A stretch of 64,000 nucleotides of DNA from the NCBI RefSeq assembly GCF_023278085.1, contig NZ_CP066265.1, forward strand, positions 4,110,001-4,174,000. Direction: 5' to 3'. The notes beneath the pieces are model-generated. The model was not told where the DNA came from. It saw only the letters and a program-made list of their open reading frames with translations, and did not search any database. Position 1 is the first letter of the stretch. Each line of letters starts with the position of its first letter. This document shows positions 1 to 9,333 of this stretch, piece after piece. The position numbers and the translations under genes are program-made. This stretch comes from Pseudomonas syringae (lineage in GTDB: Bacteria; Pseudomonadota; Gammaproteobacteria; Pseudomonadales; Pseudomonadaceae).

Positions 1-1
1 C

Positions 2-646
2 ACTGTCTTCCTTGATGAGATCGGCGAAATGTCGCCGTACCTGCAAGCCAAACTGCTGCGTTTTCTTAACGACGGCAGCTTTCGGCGCGTTGGCGGAGAT
101 CGGGAAATCAGGGTCAATGTGCGGATACTGAGCGCAACCCACCGCGACCTGGAAAAAATGGTCAGCGAAGGCACCTTCCGCGAAGACCTGTTTTATCGTC
201 TCAACGTGCTCAACCTGCATGTACCGCCGTTGCGTGAGCGTGGTCAGGACATCCTGCTGCTGGCCCGTTACTTCATGGAACAGGCCTGCGCACAGATCCA
301 GCGCCCGGTCTGCAGACTGGCGCACGCCACTTACCCCGCCCTGCTGGGCAACCGCTGGCCGGGTAATGTGCGCCAATTACAAAACGTGATATTTCGTGCG
401 GCTGCCATCTGCGAAGCCACTCATGTGGATATAGGTGATCTGGACATTGCCGGCACGGCGGTGGCGCGTCAGAACGACGCCCCGATCGACAGCCTCGAGA
501 ACGCTGTAGCCGCGTTTGAAAAAGAATTGCTGGAAAAGCTTTACGCCGATTATCCCTCCACTCGTCAGCTGGCGGCCCGCCTGCACACCTCGCACACGGC
601 CATCGCACAGCGCCTGCGAAAGTACGGAATACCTGCCAAGCCATAG
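2..646 (+). CDS. TyrR-like sigma-54 enhancer-binding regulator, 3' end only
   Basis: The window opens inside this gene, so the N-terminal sensor domain, Walker A and GAFTGA loop are missing. The visible part starts at the Walker B region (VFLDEIGEMS) of a sigma-54 AAA+ domain, continues with the GTFREDLFYRLN and WPGNVRQL motifs, and ends in a short helix-turn-helix (LAARLHTSHTAIAQRLRKYGI) of the TyrR type rather than the longer Fis type. TyrR-like activators in Pseudomonas include PhhR (phenylalanine catabolism) and GcsR (glycine cleavage). Since a gcv operon with a sigma-54 promoter lies downstream at 23.6 kb and no phh genes are visible, a GcsR-like role is the better inference, but the sensor domain needed to decide is outside the window. 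Confidence 0.85.
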   Translation, partial: TVFLDEIGEMSPYLQAKLLRFLNDGSFRRVGGDREIRVNVRILSATHRDLEKMVSEGTFREDLFYRLNVLNLHVPPLRERGQDILLLARYFMEQACAQIQRPVCRLAHATYPALLGNRWPGNVRQLQNVIFRAAAICEATHVDIGDLDIAGTAVARQNDAPIDSLENAVAAFEKELLEKLYADYPSTRQLAARLHTSHTAIAQRLRKYGIPAKP

Positions 647-820
647 CTTGGCAGCAGATTCGTATAAAAAATTATTTAGAAAAACTTCATTAAATAAACA
701 AACTGCCGATAGCGTTCTGGTATGTTCGATAAACCTCTTAACATCCATTTGAATGGGTGTCCGTAAGTGTTCATTACGGCCGTCATGGCAGACAGGGTCA
801 CGTAGCAACGGGAAAGAATC

Positions 821-2551
821 ATGCAAACCCCGCCAGTAGACCGCCAGACCGCCGAGCCGCAGTCTCGTGCCGAAACGATCGTCGAGTCCCGCCGGCAGAA
901 AATCCTGCTGAAGACCGGTGCGCTTCAGGATGCCATTTTCAACAGTGCCTATTTCTCCAGCATCGCCACCGATGAACATGGCGTCATCCAGATTTTCAAC
1001 GTCGGCGCCGAACGCATGCTCGGTTATCACTCCGAAGACGTGGTCGACAAAATCACCCCGGCCGATATTTCCGACCCTGCCGAGCTGATCATCCGCGCCG
1101 CAGCGCTGAGCCATGAGCTGAACACGCCTATCACGCCTGGCTTTGAAGCCTTGGTGTTCAAGGCTTCGCGCGGTATCGAAGACATCTATGAGCTGACCTA
1201 CATCCGCAAGGATGGTAGCCGCCTGTCAGCGATGGTGTCGGTCACCTCACTGCGCGACAACACCGAAACCATCATTGGCTACCTGCTCATCGGCACCGAT
1301 AACACGGCGCGCAAACAGGAAGAAGAAGCCCAGGCGTTGCTAGACCAGCGTCTGCGAGACCAGCAGTTCTACACCCGCTCGCTGATCGAATCGAACATCG
1401 ATGCGCTGATGATGACCGACCCGCAGGGCATCATTTCCGACGTCAACAAGCAGATGATGGCACTGACCGGACGCACCCGCGACGAGTTGATCGGCGCGCC
1501 CTGCAAGAACTTTTTCACAGATCCGGCAAGCGCCGATGCGGCGATCAAGCGCGTGATCAGCGAACACAAGGTCAGCGATTACGAGCTGACCGTGCGCGCC
1601 TACGACGGCACCGAAACAGTCGTGTCGTACAACGCCGCGACCTTTCATGATCGCGATCGCAAGCTCAAGGGTGTGTTTGCCGCTGCTCGCGACGTGACCG
1701 AGCGCAAGCGTTTCGAACGCACGCTGGAAGAGAAAAACATCGAGCTGGAGCATGCAAGCCACATGAAGTCCGAGTTTCTGGCCACGATGTCCCATGAATT
1801 GCGCACCCCCTTGAACGCAATCATCGGCTTTTCGGAGGCCCTGAAGGACGGCATGGTCGGCGACATGAGTGACGCCCAGCGCGGCTATATCGGCGACATT
1901 TTCAACAGTGGCCAGCATTTGCTCTCGCTGATCAACGACATTCTCGACCTGTCCAAGGTCGAGGCCGGCATGATGAGCCTGGAGCTGGAACAGGTCGATC
2001 TGGACGAACTGTTAAGCAACAGCCTGCTGATCGTCCGCGAACAGGCAGCGCTGCAGCGCATCCAGTTGAAGCTGGAGACCGAAGCCGACTTCGGCCTGCT
2101 GGAACTCGACCGGCGCAAGACCAAGCAGATCGTCTACAACCTGCTGGCCAACGCGGTGAAGTTCAGCGCGCCGGGAGACTGGGTGACGCTGTCGGTGCGT
2201 CAGGTGCCGAGCACACAGGCAGGCGTGCTTGATGGCGACTGGCCGACTCACGTATTTCCACTGCCGCCCGGCGACTATGAGCAGTTTCTGGAGCTGAGTG
2301 TCAGTGACACTGGCATCGGCATCGCCCAAAGCGACATGAACAAGCTGTTCAAGGCGTTCAGTCAGATCGACAGTGGCCTGGCGCGTAAATTCGAAGGCAC
2401 GGGGCTGGGCCTGGCGATGGTCAAGCAACTTGCAGAACTGCATGGCGGTAGCGTTGCGGTGGCCAGTGTCAAAGACCTGGGCGCTCGCTTCGTGGTCTGG
2501 CTGCCGATTCGCAAACTCGGTTCCGGGGAGGCGCCGTGGCCCATATCATGA
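821..2551 (+). CDS. PAS-PAS sensor histidine kinase
   Basis: 576 aa, no transmembrane segment seen, so probably cytosolic. Two PAS domains (about residues 40-165 and 185-300) precede a HisKA domain with the H-box SEFLATMSHELRTPLNAIIG (phospho-acceptor His325) and an HATPase domain with N-box (NLLANAVKFS), DTGIGI and GTGLGLAMV motifs. It has no receiver domain of its own; the next gene, overlapping by 16 bp, supplies one. The upstream GGAAAG lies at a good distance from the ATG. Together with the two following genes it forms a phosphorelay/c-di-GMP signalling operon. The stimulus is unknown. Confidence 0.93.
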   Translation: MQTPPVDRQTAEPQSRAETIVESRRQKILLKTGALQDAIFNSAYFSSIATDEHGVIQIFNVGAERMLGYHSEDVVDKITPADISDPAELIIRAAALSHELNTPITPGFEALVFKASRGIEDIYELTYIRKDGSRLSAMVSVTSLRDNTETIIGYLLIGTDNTARKQEEEAQALLDQRLRDQQFYTRSLIESNIDALMMTDPQGIISDVNKQMMALTGRTRDELIGAPCKNFFTDPASADAAIKRVISEHKVSDYELTVRAYDGTETVVSYNAATFHDRDRKLKGVFAAARDVTERKRFERTLEEKNIELEHASHMKSEFLATMSHELRTPLNAIIGFSEALKDGMVGDMSDAQRGYIGDIFNSGQHLLSLINDILDLSKVEAGMMSLELEQVDLDELLSNSLLIVREQAALQRIQLKLETEADFGLLELDRRKTKQIVYNLLANAVKFSAPGDWVTLSVRQVPSTQAGVLDGDWPTHVFPLPPGDYEQFLELSVSDTGIGIAQSDMNKLFKAFSQIDSGLARKFEGTGLGLAMVKQLAELHGGSVAVASVKDLGARFVVWLPIRKLGSGEAPWPIS

Positions 2552-2925
2552 TCGTCGAAGATAACGCCGCCAACATGCGTCTGGCCGAGCTGCTGCTGAC
2601 CAGCGCCGGGCATGTCGTGCTGTGTGCGACAGATGCCGAAACCGGCCTGAAACTGGCCCGCGAGCATCAGCCGGATCTGATCCTGATGGACATTCATCTG
2701 CCGGAAATGGACGGTCTGAAAGCCACCTCATTATTGAAGAACGACGCCAGCACAGCAGCAATACCTGTGGTCGCACTGACTGCGATGGCGATGAAGGAAG
2801 ACGAAGAGAAAATCCGCCTGGCAGGCTGCAACGCTTACATCATCAAGCCCGTGCGCTACCAGGAGTTGTACCGGGTTATCGATTCCCTCCTCGACAAAAG
2901 CCTGGCCCAACAGCCAACTACCTGA
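2536..2925 (+). CDS. Single-domain response regulator (DivK/CheY-like)
   Basis: 129 aa, a bare receiver domain: acidic pocket E8/D9, phospho-acceptor Asp52 in PDLILMDIHLPEMDG, conserved Thr and Lys (VALTAMAM, IIKPV). There is no output domain. Its start overlaps the end of the kinase gene (2536-2551), and the next gene begins 9 bp after its stop, so translational coupling is likely. The VEDN start and LMDIHLPEMDG core resemble DivK-type receivers that shuttle phosphate or act on a partner kinase. Likely phosphorylated by the PAS-PAS kinase. Confidence 0.92.
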   Translation: MAHIMIVEDNAANMRLAELLLTSAGHVVLCATDAETGLKLAREHQPDLILMDIHLPEMDGLKATSLLKNDASTAAIPVVALTAMAMKEDEEKIRLAGCNAYIIKPVRYQELYRVIDSLLDKSLAQQPTT

Positions 2926-2934
2926 GCAGACGCC

Positions 2935-5052
2935 ATGACCGAGAGCGCCGCAACGATCCTGATTGTCGATGACGATGTGCATGTACGCGACCTGCTGGAA
3001 GTTCTGTTGCAGAACCAGGGCTACCGGACGCTGACGGCAGAGTCGGGGCTAGTGGCGCTGGAGATGGTCGACCTTCACGCTCCGGACCTGATCCTGCTGG
3101 ACATCATGATGCCCGGGATGGACGGCTATGAGGTCGCCGCCCAACTGAAGGCCGGGAAAAACACGGCCAATATCCCGATCATCATGCTCTCGGCACTCGA
3201 CGCGCAGAGCGCGCGTCTGTCCGGGCTTGAAGCAGGTGCCGAGGAGTATCTCAACAAACCTGTGGACAGTGCCGAACTGTGGCTGCGGGTGCGCAACCTG
3301 CTGCGGCTCAAATCGTTTGGCGATTACCTGAAAAGTCACAGCCTGATTCTCGAAGAGCAGTTGCAACAGCGCACCATCGATCTGGAACGCTTTCGTACGG
3401 TCATGGACGCTTCGGAAGATGCGATCTTCCTGATCAATCGCAACACCATGAGCCTGATCGAATTCAACCGCAGGGCCTGTCAGTTACTGGGCTATACCGC
3501 CGAGGAACTGTCGCACAAGACGCCTGCCGAGCTGGGCGAAACCTCCATGGAGAACCTGGAGGTGGTGTACGACAAGATCATTGCCGGTAAAGGCCCCAGC
3601 GAACCGCTGGAAACCCAGATCCGTGACAAAAGCGGTCGGGATGTGGAAGTGGAAATACATCGTCAGGCGTATCGCACCGGTGAAGACTGGGTCATCGTCG
3701 GCATCGTGCGTGACATCACTCGACGCAAGGAAAGCGATCAACGCCTGCTGACCATGGCCCATTACGACACGCTGACCGGCCTGCCGAACCGCGACCTGTT
3801 TTTCACCAGCCTGCAGATGGGCCTCACCCAGGCAGCGATCAGTCGCTGGAAGCTGGCAGTGCTGACAGTCAATCTGGATGGCTTCAAGAACATCAACGAA
3901 ACCTGGGGCCACGTTCTGGGCGATCAGGTATTGCTGGAAGTCAGCCATCGCCTGTCGGAGTGCCTGAATGCCAGCGATACGCTCGGACGCGTGGACGGTG
4001 ATCAGTTTGCGTTGATTCTGATGATCCGCGTAGGCCAGGCCGATACCCGCCAGACACTTGAGCGCATTCGTAAAGCATTGCGAGTGCCTTTTCTGGTCGA
4101 GGGTCAAAGCATCGTCATGACCGCCAGTATCGGCATCGCGCTGTATCCGGAAGACGGCGAAGACGCACGCGAGCTGGTCAGACACGCGTACACCGCGATG
4201 AACAGTGCGAAGAAGATCGGCCCGGACACCTACCGGTTTTATACCGCGCAGATGAACGCAGACGTCTCGGCGCGCCTGGACCTTGAAGCCGCCTTGCGCG
4301 ATGCCGTGGAAAAACACGCGTTCGAGATCGTCTACCAGCCCAAGCTTAACCTCGTCACCGGCCAGATATGCGGGCTGGAAGCCTTGCTGCGTTGGCCGCG
4401 CCCAGGCCAGCAAGGCGTATCGCCTGCGGTTTTCGTTCCGGTACTGGAAAGCCTGGGGCTGATCGGTGAGGTCGGCAACTGGGTAGTCGATCGTGTCTGC
4501 GCCCAGATTGCGCAGTGGCAACGCTCGGGGCTGGGGCTGTTCCAGGTGGCGGTCAACGTCTCCGGCCAGCAGATTTCCAACAGCAGCCTGGTCGCCGATA
4601 TCCGTCAGGCGCTGACCCGTCATCGGGTCGCACCGCAGTGGCTGGAGGTGGAACTGACAGAAAGCTCGCTGATGGAAAACACCTCTCACACCATCGCGAC
4701 CCTGGAAACCCTGAGGGCCAACGGGGTCAGTATTTCCATCGACGATTTCGGTACCGGCTATTCAAGTCTGGCGTACCTGCGCCGATTCCCTATCGACAAG
4801 CTTAAAATCGACATTGCGTTCATTCGCGAAGTGACCAGCAACCCACAGGACGCGGCGATTGCCCGAGCAATCATCGAACTGGCACACAGCCTGGGTCTGA
4901 AGGTCATTGCCGAAGGCGTGGAAACGCCTGAGCAGCTGGCTTTTCTGCGGGAAAATCAGTGCGATCAGATTCAGGGTTACCTGATCAGCAAGCCGCTGCC
5001 GCTGGCAGAGCTTGAAACGTTTTTAAGTGCACCGGAGAAGCAGTTCGGGTAA
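2935..5052 (+). CDS. REC-PAS-GGDEF-EAL c-di-GMP signalling protein
   Basis: 705 aa. Order: receiver (about 1-120, acceptor Asp in PDLILLDIMMPGMDG), PAS (about 150-265), GGDEF domain (about 275-440), EAL domain (about 450-700). The GGDEF signature is degenerate (DGDQF at residues 354-358), so cyclase activity is doubtful. The EAL domain keeps its signatures: EALLRW (E482), ELTESSLM, DDFGTGYSSL, KIDIAF and AEGVETPEQ, which predicts an active c-di-GMP phosphodiesterase. It is the last gene of the signalling trio; a 57-bp gap holding a small palindrome separates it from the secretion genes. Confidence 0.93.
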   Translation: MTESAATILIVDDDVHVRDLLEVLLQNQGYRTLTAESGLVALEMVDLHAPDLILLDIMMPGMDGYEVAAQLKAGKNTANIPIIMLSALDAQSARLSGLEAGAEEYLNKPVDSAELWLRVRNLLRLKSFGDYLKSHSLILEEQLQQRTIDLERFRTVMDASEDAIFLINRNTMSLIEFNRRACQLLGYTAEELSHKTPAELGETSMENLEVVYDKIIAGKGPSEPLETQIRDKSGRDVEVEIHRQAYRTGEDWVIVGIVRDITRRKESDQRLLTMAHYDTLTGLPNRDLFFTSLQMGLTQAAISRWKLAVLTVNLDGFKNINETWGHVLGDQVLLEVSHRLSECLNASDTLGRVDGDQFALILMIRVGQADTRQTLERIRKALRVPFLVEGQSIVMTASIGIALYPEDGEDARELVRHAYTAMNSAKKIGPDTYRFYTAQMNADVSARLDLEAALRDAVEKHAFEIVYQPKLNLVTGQICGLEALLRWPRPGQQGVSPAVFVPVLESLGLIGEVGNWVVDRVCAQIAQWQRSGLGLFQVAVNVSGQQISNSSLVADIRQALTRHRVAPQWLEVELTESSLMENTSHTIATLETLRANGVSISIDDFGTGYSSLAYLRRFPIDKLKIDIAFIREVTSNPQDAAIARAIIELAHSLGLKVIAEGVETPEQLAFLRENQCDQIQGYLISKPLPLAELETFLSAPEKQFG

Positions 5053-5109
5053 CACTGCACGATCGGCACAGGCTGTGCCGAATACGCCATTTTTGAAGGA
5101 GTTCGCTGC

Positions 5110-5889
5110 ATGCGGTGTTTGCACGCTGTACTTTTAGGGATGCTAAGTGTGGCGAACCTCGCTCAGGCACAGACGCCAGCAGATACCGGGCTGATCGACG
5201 ACAACGCACAAGCCGGCACCTCAGCACCTTCCAGCGAAGCACGCGGCGTGCTGCGGGCAACCAATCAGGCGGTCCTCGCCAGCGAACTGTCAGGACGTAT
5301 CGTTGACCTGCCTTTTCAGGAAGGCGAGTCGTTCAAAAAGGGCGATACCCTCGCCCGCTTCGATTGCTCTGCCTATCAGGCACAGCTCAATGCCGCTCAG
5401 GCAGCAAGCCGTGGTGCCAGTGAGGAACTGGCGCACAATCGGCAACTGGCCTCGCTCAATTCAGTAGGCCGCTTCGAAGTGGCACGCGCCGAAGCAAAGC
5501 TCTCAGAGACCCAGGCACAGTCCGGCGTTTATCAGGTTCAGATCAAGCGTTGCAGCGTGGTTGCGCCCTACGACGGGCAAGTCGTAGAGCGTAAGGTCAA
5601 GCGTTACGAAAGTGTCGCCGCCGGCACGCCGATGCTGGAAATCGTCGATAACCGTACGCTGGAACTTCATCTGCTGGTGCCCTCACGCTGGATGAGCAAA
5701 CTCAAGCCCGGCCAGACTTTCAGCTTCGTGCCCGACGAAACAGGCCAGCCGCTGACCGCCACCGTCAAACGACTCGGCGCACGCATCGACGAAGGCAGCC
5801 AGACCCTGCTATTGATCGCCAGCCTGCCCAAAGCCGAGGGGCTGCTAGGAGGCATGAGCGGTACGGCGCATTTTGCGGAGTTCAAGTGA
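5110..5889 (+). CDS. Periplasmic HlyD/RND-type adaptor protein
   Basis: 259 aa with a Sec signal peptide (first 21 residues, ending AQA). The mature part shows a split lipoyl/barrel-sandwich domain: first half LASELSGRIVDLPFQEGESFKKGD, a coiled-coil hairpin (about 95-140), second half SVVAPYDGQVVERKVKRYESVAAG, then a beta-barrel segment. It lacks a membrane anchor, unlike classical HlyD. GAAGGAG precedes the ATG. It overlaps the next gene by 4 bp (GTGA), so the three adaptor/protease genes form one operon. Likely bridges the inner-membrane partners to the TolC-like protein at 21.8 kb (inference). Confidence 0.88.
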   Translation: MRCLHAVLLGMLSVANLAQAQTPADTGLIDDNAQAGTSAPSSEARGVLRATNQAVLASELSGRIVDLPFQEGESFKKGDTLARFDCSAYQAQLNAAQAASRGASEELAHNRQLASLNSVGRFEVARAEAKLSETQAQSGVYQVQIKRCSVVAPYDGQVVERKVKRYESVAAGTPMLEIVDNRTLELHLLVPSRWMSKLKPGQTFSFVPDETGQPLTATVKRLGARIDEGSQTLLLIASLPKAEGLLGGMSGTAHFAEFK

Positions 5890-7208
5890 ACGCCCCCGTA
5901 TCCGGCGCTGCTGAACGGGTTTTCGCGCAGTTTCTTGACCTTGAACGACTGACCCGCGCCGCTCGGACCACCGAACAGCTGGCTTACAGCCTGGTCAATG
6001 ATGGCCAGAGTCTGTTTGGCTATCGCCACGCTGCACTGGTGATTGCCGGCAAGGTACGTTCGGTGACAGGTGTGAGCGTGATCGAACCCAATGCCCCGTT
6101 TGTGGCCTTCGTCGAGCATGCCGTCGGCCAGTTGCTCAAACTTGAGCTGATCAAGCCGGCGCGCGTGGTGCACATGGATTCGCTCAGTGCATCAGTGCGC
6201 GATGACTGGAACAGTCTGTCGGCGCCCCACGTGTTCTGGCTGCCGTTGCAAGACCGCAAAGGTGAAGTATTTGGCGGCCTGTGGCTGGCCCGCGACACGC
6301 CTTGGTCGTCTGCAGAGCAGGTGTTGCTGGCGCAACTGGGGGACACCTGCAGCCATGCGTGGCTCGCCTTGCAACCTGGCAAGCCGTGGCGTCTGCGCTT
6401 CAACCGCAAGCGTCAGGCATTGCTGGTGGTCCTCGCCTTGTCATGCCTGCTGATTCCGGTGCGCCAGTCGGTGCTGGCACCGGCCGAGGTTGTCCCGCTG
6501 GGCGGTCGGGTGGTGGCGGCGCCACTGGATGGCGTAGTGGCCGAGTTTCTGGTCAAGCCCAATCAGATCGTCAAGACCGGCGACCTGCTGCTGCGTTTCG
6601 AGAACACCACACTCAAGGCTCAGGCGGATGTAGCCGAGCGAGCATTGGGCGTTGCCGAGGCAGAACTGAAAGCCAATTCGCAACGGTCTTTCGCCGATGC
6701 TGAATCCAGCTCGAGAATCGACCTGCTGGCAGCCCGCGTCGAACAGAAACGCGCAGAACGTGATTACGCCCGCGAGCTGTTGAAGCGCAGTGAGGTGCGT
6801 GCCGAGCGCGACGGCATTGCCGTGTTCGCCGATGCCCAGCGCTGGCTTGGCAAACCGGTGCAGACCGGCGAGCGCCTGCTGGAAATTGCCGACCCGAACC
6901 AGGCCGAGCTGCGCATAGAGCTGGCAGTAGGCGACGCCATTGCGCTGCAACCGGATGCAGAAATCGCGCTGTTTCTGGACAGCGATCCGCTGCAACGCCA
7001 CGCGGCTCGCCTGGAACGCGCGGCCTACGAGGCGCAACCCACGCCCGGCGGGCAACTGGCTTATCGCCTGGATGCCAGTTTTCTCGACTCGCCGCCGCCA
7101 CGCATCGGTCTGCGCGGAACAGCCAAGGTATTCGGTGACCGTGCGCCGCTCGCCCTGTACCTGCTGCGCCGTCCTCTCGCCGCGTTGCGTCAGAGCGTGG
7201 GCCTGTAA
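5886..7208 (+). CDS. GAF-like domain fused to HlyD-type adaptor
   Basis: 440 aa, GTG start overlapping the previous stop. The first about 165 residues look like a cytosolic GAF-type sensor domain and contain no signal peptide. One transmembrane helix follows (about 179-194, QALLVVLALSCLLIPV), then a periplasmic HlyD-like part: lipoyl half VVAAPLDGVVAEFLVKPNQ, coiled coil (about 240-295), second half VRAERDGIAVFADAQRWLGK and a barrel. The architecture implies that a cytosolic ligand or state could influence the adaptor. Its stop overlaps the next ATG (TAATG). GAF is assigned from layout and length, not from a profile search. Confidence 0.8.
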   Translation: MNAPVSGAAERVFAQFLDLERLTRAARTTEQLAYSLVNDGQSLFGYRHAALVIAGKVRSVTGVSVIEPNAPFVAFVEHAVGQLLKLELIKPARVVHMDSLSASVRDDWNSLSAPHVFWLPLQDRKGEVFGGLWLARDTPWSSAEQVLLAQLGDTCSHAWLALQPGKPWRLRFNRKRQALLVVLALSCLLIPVRQSVLAPAEVVPLGGRVVAAPLDGVVAEFLVKPNQIVKTGDLLLRFENTTLKAQADVAERALGVAEAELKANSQRSFADAESSSRIDLLAARVEQKRAERDYARELLKRSEVRAERDGIAVFADAQRWLGKPVQTGERLLEIADPNQAELRIELAVGDAIALQPDAEIALFLDSDPLQRHAARLERAAYEAQPTPGGQLAYRLDASFLDSPPPRIGLRGTAKVFGDRAPLALYLLRRPLAALRQSVGL

Positions 7209-9304
7209 TGAACCTGCCCGGCCTGCGTGCTGACCTGCAGCTCACGCCTGCCGCCCCGGCACTTGATGGCTCGCCGCGCTGGACCCTGGCCGACCCGCTT
7301 CGCGGTCGTTACTTCAAGCTCGGCACCCAAGCCATTCGCCTGTTGCGCCATTGGGCACTGGGCGATGCCTCACGCGTGCTGCAAGCGGCCAATCGGGAGC
7401 CAGGCCTGCCGCTAGGCAACACCGAGATTGATGAACTGCTGCGCTTTTTGCGCGGCCATGACCTGATCGCAGCGCACGACCCGGAACAGCGCGCCAGTTA
7501 CGCCTACAAGGCATCGGCGGCACGTCATGGGCTGTGGCAGATGCTCTTGCATCAATACCTGTTCTTCCGTATTCCACTCTGGCGGCCAGATGCATTTCTC
7601 AACCGTGTCTGGCCGTGGCTGGCGCGCTACGGCCCAGGGTTGATGCGCTACGGGCTGCCGATTACCCTGGGGCTGGGGATTTTTCTGGTAGCCCGCGACT
7701 GGCAGCGTTTTATCGGTACCTTCCCGCACCTGTTCAGTCTCGGCGGCGCGCTGGCGTTCGGCGTGGCGTTGTTCTTCGCCAAACTCTGTCATGAGTTCGG
7801 CCACGCATTCATGGCCAAGCGCGCCGGCTGTCGGGTGCAGAGCATGGGCGTGGCGTTCATGGTCCTTTTGCCGCTGTTCTATACCGACGTCAGCGATGCC
7901 TGGCGCGTCAATGATCGACGTGCCCGCCTGCTGATCGGCGCAGGTGGTGTGCTGGCGGAAATGCTCCTCGCCTGCATCGCATTGCTGGCCTGGTCGCTGC
8001 TGCCCGACGGCCCGGCGCGCACCGCAGCCTTCATGCTTGCCAGCGCGACGTGGCTGACCACTGTTGTGGTCAACCTCAACCCGTTCATGCGTTTTGATGG
8101 CTATTTTCTGATCAGTGATTTGTGGGAAGTCGATAACCTTCAGGGCCGGGCTTTCGCCCTGTGTCGCTGGCGGCTGCGCGAGGCCCTGTTCGGTTACGGC
8201 CTGCCTGCGCCAGAGCCGTGGTCAGCGGCCATGCAGCGTCGCCTGCTGTGGTGGGGTTATCTGTCCTGGTTGTGGCGTGCGGCGTTGTTTTTCGGTATCG
8301 CGCTGGCGGTCTACCACCTGTTTTTCAAATTACTGGGGGTTTTCCTGATGCTGGTGGAACTGGGCTGGTTCATTTTTCTGCCGATTTTCAAGGAATGTCG
8401 CCACTGGTGGTCACACCGCGAACAGGCTTACGCACCCCGCGTGCTCATCAGTGCGGCAGGCTTGCTGGCGCTGCTCTTGCTGCTGATCGTGCCGTGGCAC
8501 AGCAGTGTCGAGTTGCCGGTGATGCTGGAAGCCGAAAGCGTAACTGCCATTCATGCCCCGGCCGCTGCCAGAGTCAAGCAGGTCAATGTGCACGACGGCC
8601 AGAAGGTCGAACAAGGTGCCGTGCTGATGGAGCTGGAATCCCCGGATATCGATTCGCGGCAAAGTATCGTGCGCCGTGAAATCAACATCTTGCAGTTGCA
8701 GATGCGTCGTCAGGCAGGCCGTAGCGAAACCGCCGCCGATGCCGGGATTCTCGAACAGCGTCTGGCCGAAGCAGTTGCCGAGTATCGCGGCCTGGCCGCA
8801 CGACGCGAACGCCTGCTGTTACGCGCCCCCAAGGCCGGGCAGGTGCGTGACCTGCTGCCCCAACTGAGCGCAGGTCGCTGGGTGTCGACCAAGGACCCGC
8901 TGTTGAGGATTGTCGAAGGCGGCACGCGAATTCGCGGTTACGTGGCCGAGAACGCTCTGTGGCGTATCGCACCCGGTGATCGTGGACGCTTTATTGCCGA
9001 TGATCCGATGCGTGAGTCGCTGCTCGTGGAACTTCAGGAAGTCGATGCCAACGGCGTGGCATGGCTGGATCAAGAAGCGTTGAGTTCCGATCACCACGGA
9101 CCGATTGCTGTGCGTCGAGACGAAAACCAGCGCGCCGAACCGGTCCAGGGCCAGTATGGTGTACGCCTCAAACTGGTCGACAATACTGCCGCACCGTCCC
9201 AGCCGCTGCGTGGCGTCGCCGTGCTGGACGGTCGTAGCGAATCCCTGCTGGGCGCAACCTGGCGCAGGCTTGCCGCACTTGGAGTGCGTGAAAGCGGGTT
9301 CTGA
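7208..9304 (+). CDS. M50 metalloprotease fused to HlyD-type domain
   Basis: 698 aa. The first about 90 residues resemble a PqqD-like winged-helix domain. A multi-pass membrane region then carries the site-2-protease motifs: HEFGH (H195, E196, H199) and NPFMRFDG (N291 to D297), so the zinc ligands and catalytic Glu are kept. After the last helix (about 418-430) a periplasmic lipoyl/barrel-sandwich region begins (IHAPAAARVKQVNVHDGQKVEQG) with a short coiled coil. Such M50-HlyD fusions occur near large secreted repeat proteins, but I know of no established mechanism. In this locus it occupies the place an ABC transporter would hold in a type I system. Confidence 0.85.
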   Translation: MNLPGLRADLQLTPAAPALDGSPRWTLADPLRGRYFKLGTQAIRLLRHWALGDASRVLQAANREPGLPLGNTEIDELLRFLRGHDLIAAHDPEQRASYAYKASAARHGLWQMLLHQYLFFRIPLWRPDAFLNRVWPWLARYGPGLMRYGLPITLGLGIFLVARDWQRFIGTFPHLFSLGGALAFGVALFFAKLCHEFGHAFMAKRAGCRVQSMGVAFMVLLPLFYTDVSDAWRVNDRRARLLIGAGGVLAEMLLACIALLAWSLLPDGPARTAAFMLASATWLTTVVVNLNPFMRFDGYFLISDLWEVDNLQGRAFALCRWRLREALFGYGLPAPEPWSAAMQRRLLWWGYLSWLWRAALFFGIALAVYHLFFKLLGVFLMLVELGWFIFLPIFKECRHWWSHREQAYAPRVLISAAGLLALLLLLIVPWHSSVELPVMLEAESVTAIHAPAAARVKQVNVHDGQKVEQGAVLMELESPDIDSRQSIVRREINILQLQMRRQAGRSETAADAGILEQRLAEAVAEYRGLAARRERLLLRAPKAGQVRDLLPQLSAGRWVSTKDPLLRIVEGGTRIRGYVAENALWRIAPGDRGRFIADDPMRESLLVELQEVDANGVAWLDQEALSSDHHGPIAVRRDENQRAEPVQGQYGVRLKLVDNTAAPSQPLRGVAVLDGRSESLLGATWRRLAALGVRESGF

Positions 9305-9333
9305 AGCTGACACATGGACAGAGGACAGCCCTG

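Noticed and set aside
3484..4689. A 401-codon minus-strand frame within the GGDEF-EAL gene
   Set aside because: The plus strand carries clear REC, PAS and EAL motifs; the antisense product resembles nothing.
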